This document shows positions 55,511 to 64,000 of a stretch of 64,000 bases of DNA, piece by piece. The stretch's first letter is position 1; each line of letters begins with the position of its first letter. Source of the stretch: Cucumis sativus (lineage: Eukaryota > Streptophyta > Magnoliopsida > Cucurbitales > Cucurbitaceae); NCBI RefSeq assembly GCF_000004075.3, contig NC_026659.2, positions 25,314,272 through 25,378,271 on the forward strand, given 5' to 3'. A program made the translations under genes and the position numbers. The notes beneath the pieces were generated by a model, which saw nothing but the letters and a program-made list of their open reading frames with translations, made no database searches and was not told where the DNA came from.

Positions 55511-58118
55511 ATGGAGTCCCATTCCTTAATCATTGCTTTCACCACTTTCCTTGCACTCTCACTGACTCCTTGGCCTGCCCTCGCCAAAGACCCTTGTAAT
55601 TTCCCGGCGGTGTTCAACTTCGGCGACTCCAATTCTGACACTGGTGGCTTATCTGCTGTCTTTGGCCAAGCCCCACCGCCCAATGGCAGATCCTATTTCC
55701 CTGGCCCTGCCGGCCGCTACTCGGATGGCCGCCTTATCGTCGATTTCATAGGTACCCATTTCCCCTCTCCCCTTCCACATTTCATTTTGTTACTTCATTC
55801 TATTTTCTAGTACTCCGATAAAATGTAGCTATCACTCCTTGGGACAAGACAAGAGAGTAGAGTTGTGATCTTCAAATAAGGAAGTTTAATGCGTTAAGTG
55901 AAAAAAGTCGATGTTTATTAGTACTTAGTAGTAGTAGTAGGGTAGAGTATGTAATCAACCAACAAAGAAAAATACATCAAAGAAACTCCCTAATTTCTTT
56001 ACTGCTCTCCCTCAATTTCTCATGTGTTTGATTGAATTAATTTCAGCGGAAAGCTTTGGGTTGCCACATTTAAGCGCATATCTTGATGCATTGGGAGCGA
56101 ATTTCAGTCACGGAGCGAACTTCGCGACAGCCGGTTCAACCATTAGACTCCAAAACAGAACTCTTCAGCAGAGTGGATTCAGCCCTATATCTCTTAATGT
56201 TCAGTACAACGAATTCTATGACTTCCGACGTAGATCTCAAACTCTTCGAAATGGACGTAAGTTATTTGTTCATTTATTAAAAAATAGAATTGAAGCTGTC
56301 TCGGTCTAGATTTCATTTATGTTTAACTCTGATCTCTTGGGTGTCAGTGGGTGGAATCTTTAAGCAATTATTGCCAAAGGAAGAGAGTTTCAGTCGGGCC
56401 CTTTACACATTCGATATTGGGCAAAACGATTTGACGAGTGGTTATTTTGCCAACATGACTCTCCACCAAGTTAAACTCTATGTTCCTGATGTTCTTCACC
56501 AATTCTCCGAGATCGTCAAGGTTAGTAAATGTGGCTAATTAATTGCTCCTTTACTTATTCATTTTTTGTTGTATTTTTACGATGGATGTGTAGATTTTTT
56601 CGTTTAATACAGTCTAAGTATTTGAATATTTTAAAAAAAAATTCATTTAAGTCTTTACCACATTGATAACGTGACAAAAGGTAGAGACAAATGGTGAGAC
56701 TTAAAAATTGAGAATTTATGTTATATTAAACATAAAATACTTCCCTTTAACCTATATAACAATCTAACATTAAAAAGAATTAAAACTCAAAGAAAAAGAC
56801 AAAGACTAAAATCTAAGCCCTAATTTGTCATTTTTCTTACGATATTATTAACAATGGACCTTACAAATTGATCATCCTCGCGTGCCTTAATTTAGTGGGT
56901 GCACAGTCAAGGGGGAAGATTCTTCTGGATCCATAACACGGGGCCAGTGGGGTGCCTTCCCTATGTACTGGACCGCGAGCACGTTCCAGCGTCAGACTAC
57001 GACCAGTATGGGTGCGCCACTCCTTTCAATGACTTGGCTCAATATTTCAACCGTGGCCTCAAACAAGCCGTCGTGGAACTTCGCAAAGCTTTGCCCGACT
57101 CTGCCATTACCTATGTTGATGTTTACTCTCTCAAATACGCTCTCGTTTCCCAACACAAGAAATATGGTAACTTCTTGTTACTTTAACTAATTCTTTTGCT
57201 AATACTTAAAATAAAATTTGTAATAATTATAAATGACTAATTTTAGTATTTTTAAAATAAATTAAAATATTTATAAATTATTGCAAAAATTTATATTCTA
57301 TAACGATAAAAAATGATGGTTAAAATAATATTTTTTAACAAAAAGAATATAAGTGTTTGGTTTTTGAATTTTGAAAATATCAAAATACAATTTTTAATTT
57401 TTTAAGTAGGGAAGAGTTTATAAAATATATGCATTTAATTTTTAAAATTTTAAAATGTATCATTTTAGTGTTTCCTGTGATGTTGAGATAATTTTTATTT
57501 AAATAATTGTTTTGAAATTATCTATCTTCTTTAAAATTACTTTTCTAATTTAAAATGTCATTTTTAATTGTTTAAAATAATTTAAAATTTTACTTCAATA
57601 ATTTTTCGAACCTATAGTAAAAAAAGCTAGATGGTTAAAAAAGTAAGTCACATTTTGAAAATTTAATGTCCACATACTCGTTTTTCAAAACTCGAGATGG
57701 AAAAGATAATTTCCAAGTTTAGGTCTAGTTGGTTAGATGTGTAGGTAGGCACTTGTTATAATTTTTTTTAGACATAAAATTGAAACTTTATAACAATTTT
57801 AAAATGTAAAGAGCTTTATAAAACTAATGGTTAAAGATGGGAATGAATTGAAATGTAGGGTTTGAGTATCCATTGAGAACATGCTGTGGACATGGTGGAA
57901 AGTACAACTTCAATGTGAATCTTGGTTGTGGAGGAAAGAAGGAGATAAATGGGAAAGAAGTTTTGATTGGAAAATCATGCAAAAACCCAGAGGTTTATGT
58001 GAATTGGGATGGTGTTCATTACACTCAAGCAGCTAACAAATGGATCTTTAATCAAATTAAAGATGGTTCTTATTCAGATCCACCTATCCCTTTGAACAAG
58101 GCTTGTCACAAAACTTAA
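55511..58118 (+). CDS. FXG1: GDSL esterase/lipase, FXG1-like
   Basis: Five exons: 55511-55751, 56047-56256, 56348-56520, 56896-57166, 57859-58118, giving 384 residues, normal for plant GDSL enzymes. A signal peptide is visible (about 1-25, ending PALA), so the protein should enter the secretory path. Catalytic blocks: block I FGDSNSDTGG with Ser40; block II GANFATAGS (Gly103 to Ser111); block III FDIGQND with Gly175 and Asn177; block V WDGVHYTQAAN with Asp349 and His352. All four SGNH residues are present, so the enzyme is probably active on an ester or acyl substrate. Layout and the CSK gene just downstream mirror Arabidopsis At1g67830 (FXG1, described as an alpha-fucosidase) and At1g67840. 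ATG 55511 is chosen over an upstream frame start because it gives the signal peptide. The exon 4 acceptor (TTTAG, 56895) is inferred from frame. Confidence 0.9.
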
Positions 58119-58913
58119 TCTTAAAACTTCATATTTAATTAATCCTACTCTATATTAACTATTACCCACCCATCCACTGCACTGCACCCCTTTCTTTTCA
58201 TCTTCTGAATTTTTGGTGTTGGTTCCATAATTATTATATCAATATCATCTCAACCCTAACATTTGACATCACTTTCTTATACTACAATTATTTGGAGATT
58301 TGAGCAAAATATATATCAATTAAGGTTGAATTATATCCATTTCGATAGAAGAAGAGTATAAATTTTCTAGCATGAATATAACTCATAATTAATAAGTAAT
58401 TCATGATAGGTAAATATTATTTTGATTTTATTATAAAATTTTGATTAGACTTGAGGCAAAATAGATATATAAACAACTAAATTTAACTCCCAATCAAAGT
58501 TGAAGTTACTAAAATGAACTGCAGTGATTGATTGATTGATGTCATTTCCAAAAAGTACAAGCAACATCTCATATCAAATTTCATTTACACATTTATAGAG
58601 CTTATAATATAATTAATTAATACTCGTTTCATCACTGAACGAGTTAAAATCTAACTTCAATTACACATAATAAAAGAAATGAAATGTGGTGGATGAAGTA
58701 ATTACCAAATCCTTTTTAAGTTAAAATTTGAATTTCTGAATCCTCCTTTGTAGTTTAGTTTGTATTATTGAATTTTAAAAATAAATAAAATAGGAAAAGA
58801 AATGGATTTATTAGGTATCGACGTTGAGGTCCATCTGATCTGCCCGGCAAAATCCGTTGCTCATCATCTTCCACTCCGTCCGACTTCCGTCTCTTAATCC
58901 TCTGCATATTCCG
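58119..58913. other. Spacer between GDSL and CSK genes
   Basis: AT-rich, 795 bases, holding the GDSL 3' untranslated region and the CSK promoter. No other feature seen. Confidence 0.6.
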
Positions 58914-61900
58914 ATGCTACTCTCTTCTTCACCTTCTCTCCAAAATCCTCTCCATTCCTCCAATTCTTCCTCCTCCCTCTTCTTCCCTTTCTTCTCACAC
59001 AATGCCCTAAAACTCCATTCTTTCATTCGCCTCAAACCATTCACCTTCAACTGCACTTCCTCCTCCCTCACTGATACTTCCTCCATTCCAGACCCTACCC
59101 TCCTTCGCCACGTTTCTCATACTGTACGCGACACTCACGACGATGGCTCAATGGTACCCTCAGCCTCTGCTGTCGCCTCCGCCATTCTCAAAGCTTCCAC
59201 CTCCCCTGTCGATTTTGTGCATAGGATTGAAAACAGTCAGAATACTGGGTTGGTGTTGCCGAGTCCTGACTTTCAGAGGCTTTGCATCGAACAGTTGGAT
59301 TTGTTTCGCCGGATTGTTGATCCCGATGCCCTACTCTCGGTTTGTGTTTTCCTGAAAAACCTTTATTTGGGTTAATTTATAAATTTGAGCTGTTATGTCG
59401 GTTAGCTTATAGGAAAGGGTTTTCGATGTTATTCCCTTTTTTAGGTTTATGTAAGACCTGCTGGTAGCTATGTGATGGACCGTCTTGAGCTGCGTCGTGT
59501 TGCATCTTTCCCAGGGGTTAATGTTACTGATGTTGTGATATTGGTCGGAAATTTTAGTGTTCCTACTGGTTTACGTGCTGCTGAAGCTGCTTTTTCCAGT
59601 CAGCAAGTATGGTTTTCTAGTGTAACTGACTGATGTGTTTTTGGTTTAGATGGTTAATCGTTGAACTTTGAAAAAGACTGTTTAAACTGTAGGTTGAAGT
59701 TATCTCAGAGCACAAGGCTATAGTTTTTCCAATGGTGAAACACCCATTTGTCGTGGGGTTCTTGGTTGCCGAGCTTCCGAACCTGGAAATGGAAACATGC
59801 CTGGATATGCAGAGTGCTGATCGTGATCCGTGGTCATACTCATCTCCACACGAAGCCGGTGCTCTTGTAGCTGGCTCAGGAATAAGTACACATGGATTTC
59901 ATAATGCTACGAATGGATCATTGAAAACGTACATGTTTAATGCAGATAGTCAAGAAAATGCCTTCCATATTTCCCGTTCTCTTGCTATGGCATATGTTAT
60001 GGATCAGGTTGGTTGGATCTTTTTTATTCAGTACATTGCCATCGATGGCAAACTTTATTTACTCTTGTAATCTGACAATAAATCCTGATTTTAAACGTTG
60101 TTCTTCTTAGGTTCCACTTGTAGTTTGTCACGTAATTTAAGATGAAACCTTTTTTCTTCTGTAGAAAGCAATGTTGCTCCAGCAATCATCATGGCAGAAC
60201 AATTTGAGGATGACCAATCTGGTTGACCAAGTAAGGGTGCTACTTGACTTGTTTCTTCATTTTGTTCTCACGCACCCTAGTAGCATGTTAATTTTCCCTC
60301 ACATTTTACTCTATTACAGATTCGTGGTTCTCTTTCTAGCATCCAAAGTTTAAGTAAGATGTTATCTGTTCACATGAAGAAAAATGAGGTGATAGTTTTA
60401 TTTCTTTTAGATGCTTGGTCACTTCAATATGTTTATATGCCGTGTATTTTGATGGCACGGTTTTGCAGATTGCATATGAGATTTTAGAAGACATACTTTT
60501 ACAAGGGGATTATATGAGAAATACTCTTCAACAACTACAGGATGCTGTTTATTTGACTAAGGCACTTGATCTTTCTCTTGCTATTGTTGCTAAAATTACC
60601 TTGTGCGCTTCAATCTATTATTATTATTTTTGAAGTTGCTATATCATTTCACGATACTCCCTTAAGATTTTGTTTATTCGTACAACTTGGTCTGGTTTGC
60701 CTATTGCATTATGTTAGCAACCAAGGTAGGGCCTGTTTGGATTCATTCGAGAAAAAAATGTTTATAAAAAAACTTAATTTTATTTAAACTTGTTTAAGTT
60801 ACACTTCAAAAGCTATTTTTAGTGATTACTAAACACTCTGTATTTTCCCAAAATGACTTATTTTTTAAAATTAAAAACTCGAGAATATATTCAAGATACA
60901 CCTGTAGTATGAGATGCAATCGCCTCACATTGGTGAGAATGGGACCACCAATGTGGCACTTAAGTGGCTTGGCTCTCCCACCCCAATAGCTGGCTTTTAG
61001 GGTGTGGTTCTCCAAGGTTCTTGAATACCTAACACATTTCAGTTCTAATCGTTTTATCAGAAAGATAAATACAAACTAAAAGTTGCAGTCCAATGTTATA
61101 GAAGATTACTCTCAGTGAAAGGCTGTTCCATGTTATTTTTTATGAAATGCAATTACAAGGCTAACAATTTTTTTTGTTGTTTCTAGGCAAATATTGTACA
61201 CTATAATGAAGAAACACTGAAGAAAATGTACAAGTCTTCAAACCCTTTGTCGGAATCAGTGAAAAACCAACTGGATAACTTTCCAACAGATGCTTCCAAC
61301 CCTAGGATGAAAGGGGGGTTAGTTTCTTCTAACAATACGGTTAGGGACATGGAGATGCCCATGCCACCTACAATACTTGCTCCTATTCAACGACAAGGAA
61401 TAAGGTAATGGATTCCATGTCAAATGCCGCAGTATTATGAATACCCTCGGTTCTTTAAAACTTTGCTATATCATGTTTTAGCCATACTCTGAGTAGTCTG
61501 TCTTACAATGCTTCCTCATCACTAGGGTCGTTTTTTTGGGGGGGAGGGGGGGGCAATTTCAGTGAGACTGGAGATTAAAAAAAAATCCCCAAACAGTTTA
61601 CTTGTTCATCACTAACAGATAACATTTCTCAAATGAAGTCAGTTTCCTGCATTTGGAAGTTATAATATCAAGTTTACTAATCTCATAATTTTTAAATGTC
61701 ATGTCAGGAAGGTCATGCAACGTTTCTGATGTTCTGATTGATTTGGTTGAGGCAGTGAAACCTCTAGCACGTAAACAGCAACGTATAGTAGAACTAAGTG
61801 AACAGGCTTGTTCTATGCAAATTGCCGTGGAGGAATCTTCACTGCGTCAGGCTTTGAGCAATTTAATTGAAGGCGCGCTATTGCGTACACGTGTTGGAGG

Positions 61901-62336
61901 AAAGGTAGAAATTATATCTACTGCAGCACCAGCAGGTGGTGCACTTATAGTCGTAGATGATGATGGCCCAGATATGCACTACATGGTTAGTGGTTTCACA
62001 TTTTTACTTAACTCATGCATACCTCTGTTATGATCTTTACCAAAACTTGATGTTTGTTGGTGCAATTACCTCCAGACACAGATGCATTCACTCACACCAT
62101 TTGGAGCAGATCTCTTGTCCAAGGAAAGGGTGGAAGACAACATGACATGGAACTTTGTAGCAGGGCTGACCGTTGCTTGTGAGATACTTGAGAGTTATGG
62201 GTGTGTGGTGCGTGTCATTTCACCCAGGTGCTCGGATGCAGCACTCGGATCTGGTGGAACTCGCCTGGAACTCTGGCTCCCTTCCACTCCAGGTACAACA
62301 CTGCACAATCTCGAAATTCCCACTCAGAGTGCATAG
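58914..62336 (+). CDS. CSK: Chloroplast sensor kinase
   Basis: Nine exons: 58914-59339, 59445-59606, 59693-60007, 60165-60230, 60320-60388, 60469-60561, 61187-61404, 61712-61985, 62076-62336; 627 residues (Arabidopsis CSK about 611). CSK is a cyanobacterial-type sensor in the chloroplast stroma that links photosynthetic redox state to plastid gene transcription. Seen: Ser/Phe-rich transit peptide (about 1-60), GAF-type sensor region about 140-310 (VYVRPAGSYVMDRLEL, ISEHKAIVFPMVKHPFVVG), dimerisation helix with DQIRGSLSSIQSLSKML, and an ATPase-like C-terminus (EESSLRQALSNLIEGAL, VDDDGPDM, SGGTRLELWLP). The residue aligned with the phospho-accepting His is Asp322, in line with known loss of that His in land-plant CSK. 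Intron 6 appears to use a GC donor (AAG/GCACTT at 60562). The exon 8 acceptor is GGAAG (61711), set by frame. ATG 58914; the open frame upstream begins with TTG. Confidence 0.93.
61538..61553. repeat. G-run in CSK intron 7
   Basis: Sixteen bases, all G except one A, directly after a T run. It is unusual in such AT-rich DNA and could form a G-rich structure or reflect a sequencing-prone tract. Confidence 0.85.
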
Positions 62337-64000
62337 TGAGTAGATAGATAAACTGCCCATTGTAGATACATCTCTGGAACTGATGAAGAAGTTGCAACTA
62401 GTCTATATGAGATTTGAGATATGTGAGGTTTTGTATAGTGTACTGCTAGGCATCCTATTAAAAAGTTTGTGTATAGTATGGTATAATATAACTAGCACCC
62501 ATAACTTGTTATTAGCTTGCCTGATTTTCATCCTATTGGTAGATATGGGGGTGTGTGTGTGCATAGAGAATTGTTTTGCATGGGAGTCATGAATCAGCTT
62601 CGAAGTTGTAACTTCACAACAATGATTTTGATTGAATATTCTTATGTTGGTCGAATTCACTTCCTAAATGAATATCAGTTATTCAAAATGGTTTGTAAAG
62701 AAAGTGATCAGCTATTATGGAACTGAGAATTATTCAATTCTTACATTTTAAGCAGAGGTCTGATAAAATAGTGTAGGTTAGGTTAATTCTATATTGAGTG
62801 TGCGTGTGGAAATCTAATATCTGATTTCGGTAGTCAACTTCACCTAACAAGTGTGGTTTAGACTCTGGAAGGATTATTGGAGGTGATGAATGTTTGGATT
62901 TCTAACTTAAAATTTTTTATGTTTATTTTCTTTTTTTGTTGATTTTTTTTGAAGTCTTGGTTTAACATGCGGTTGACTGGAGCATAAAATTTGGGTCAAC
63001 ACATCAAGAGGTTGAACTAATTTTTCTCTTTAAATTCTTTTCAAGGTGTGTATAAAAATGTCTCAAACGTGTCCTCAGGTGCTTGAATTAAAAAAGACAT
63101 GAAAATGCATTTTTGGAATGGAGTGTTTGTGTCACGTAGCGCTTCATTAGTCATGATTTGTTCAGAAAAATGAACAATCCAAGAACTTGAAGACAGAAAA
63201 TCAAATTGAATTGTAGATTACACCAATGGAAAGTGATAATTGATACGTTCGGGCGTGTTTATAAAATGCCAAAGATCGATTCACTAAGATAGAAATCTTG
63301 AATTGCATCAGCAATGATGTGAACCTCATAGCTGAAATTAATCTATTAAATTGAATTTCTTCACAATGCTAAGTAAAGTTGGTAAATGTATCCATTCATA
63401 TCTAACAAATCAATTAAATTTTTAAATTTTTAAATACATGTATCCATTAAATACAAAACTGAAAGGTTCAAAATTTGTAAGATATTTTTTAACTTTAAAA
63501 CTAATTAGATACTTTTCTAAGATAAAAGAAAGCTAAAACTAATATTCTATGACTAAATTTATAACTTAAAATAGAAAACTCTAACCGTACGAAGAAAAAA
63601 TTGATTGAAAGTATGAAACAAAGTATCAAATCCTATTTTGGTCATGAACCACTTTTAAAAAGTATTTTACAATATTCTATTAACTCTTGGGGATGACGCG
63701 AAAGAATCATGCCAAAGTTTGTAACAAAAACCACAAGTAAATAAAATTACTAAATCAACCATAAATGATTCAAACTTACATAAAACAATATTTAAACTTA
63801 AAATTCATTGAAAATGATCTATAATTGGTGGAGGAAGAAAAAAGGTCCAAAATAGCTCTTAATTTTGAGGCATTTGTAGGGTAAAATTGAGAGATTTTGT
63901 GTTTGATTCATATAGGTAAGAGATATTATTTTTATAGGAAAGGTTAGGATATTCTATTGGGACAAACAAGAAAACAAATTTGAAAGTTTTGTAAGTTTAG
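62337..64000. other. Spacer after CSK to the window end
   Basis: The first few hundred bases are the CSK 3' untranslated region, with a short GT repeat near 62550. The rest is AT-rich without a gene or clear repeat. Confidence 0.55.

Noticed and set aside
1-64000. CRISPR arrays, phage or bacterial defence systems, operons
   Set aside because: The window is plant nuclear DNA with spliced genes. No regularly spaced repeats or prokaryotic gene clusters are present.

Overview
This window is nuclear DNA of a flowering plant, a eudicot and most likely a cucurbit. Its genes are spliced, its introns and spacers are very AT-rich, and it carries many AT microsatellites, LTR, LINE and MITE debris, and a nuclear tRNA gene. 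The cucurbit call is an inference: it rests on protein resemblance and on small repeat families I associate with Cucurbitaceae, not on a search.

Left part (1-25 kb): a decaying cytochrome P450 cluster of the CYP71 family (CYP71B-like). One copy on the minus strand (2053-4093) looks complete. Two near-identical plus-strand copies (13665-16285 and 20310-22675) lie in a direct segmental duplication, and each is cut by a different single nonsense codon before the haem-binding Cys. At least four shorter P450 relics lie around them. The spacers hold inverted LTR-like repeats, a dead Ty1/copia gag-pol fragment, a probable LINE 3' fragment and MITE-like elements. A tRNA-Glu(UUC) gene sits at 24078-24149.

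Right part (25-62.5 kb): ordinary conserved single-copy genes. In order they are an NDR1/HIN1-like LEA2 membrane protein (-), a P-type PPR protein related to Arabidopsis At1g13040 (-), the MAP kinase phosphatase MKP1 (+), coilin (-, 13 exons assembled here), a GT106-type O-fucosyltransferase (+, 11 exons), a GDSL esterase/lipase of the FXG1 type (+, 5 exons) and chloroplast sensor kinase CSK (+, 9 exons). From memory of the Arabidopsis map, LEA2-PPR-coilin mirrors At1g13050-At1g13040-At1g13030 and GDSL-CSK mirrors At1g67830-At1g67840. If so, the block keeps ancient microsynteny, with MKP1 and the O-fucosyltransferase lying between the conserved segments.

Exon boundaries were set by hand from GT/AG sites, reading-frame continuity and family resemblance; there is no transcript support. 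The genes do not form one pathway. I found no convincing new biological system. The points most worth a second look are the parallel nonsense mutations in the P450 pair, the chain of P450 relics, the insertion record that separates the two duplicates, a uORF that ends one base before the MKP1 start, and a probable GC-AG intron in CSK.
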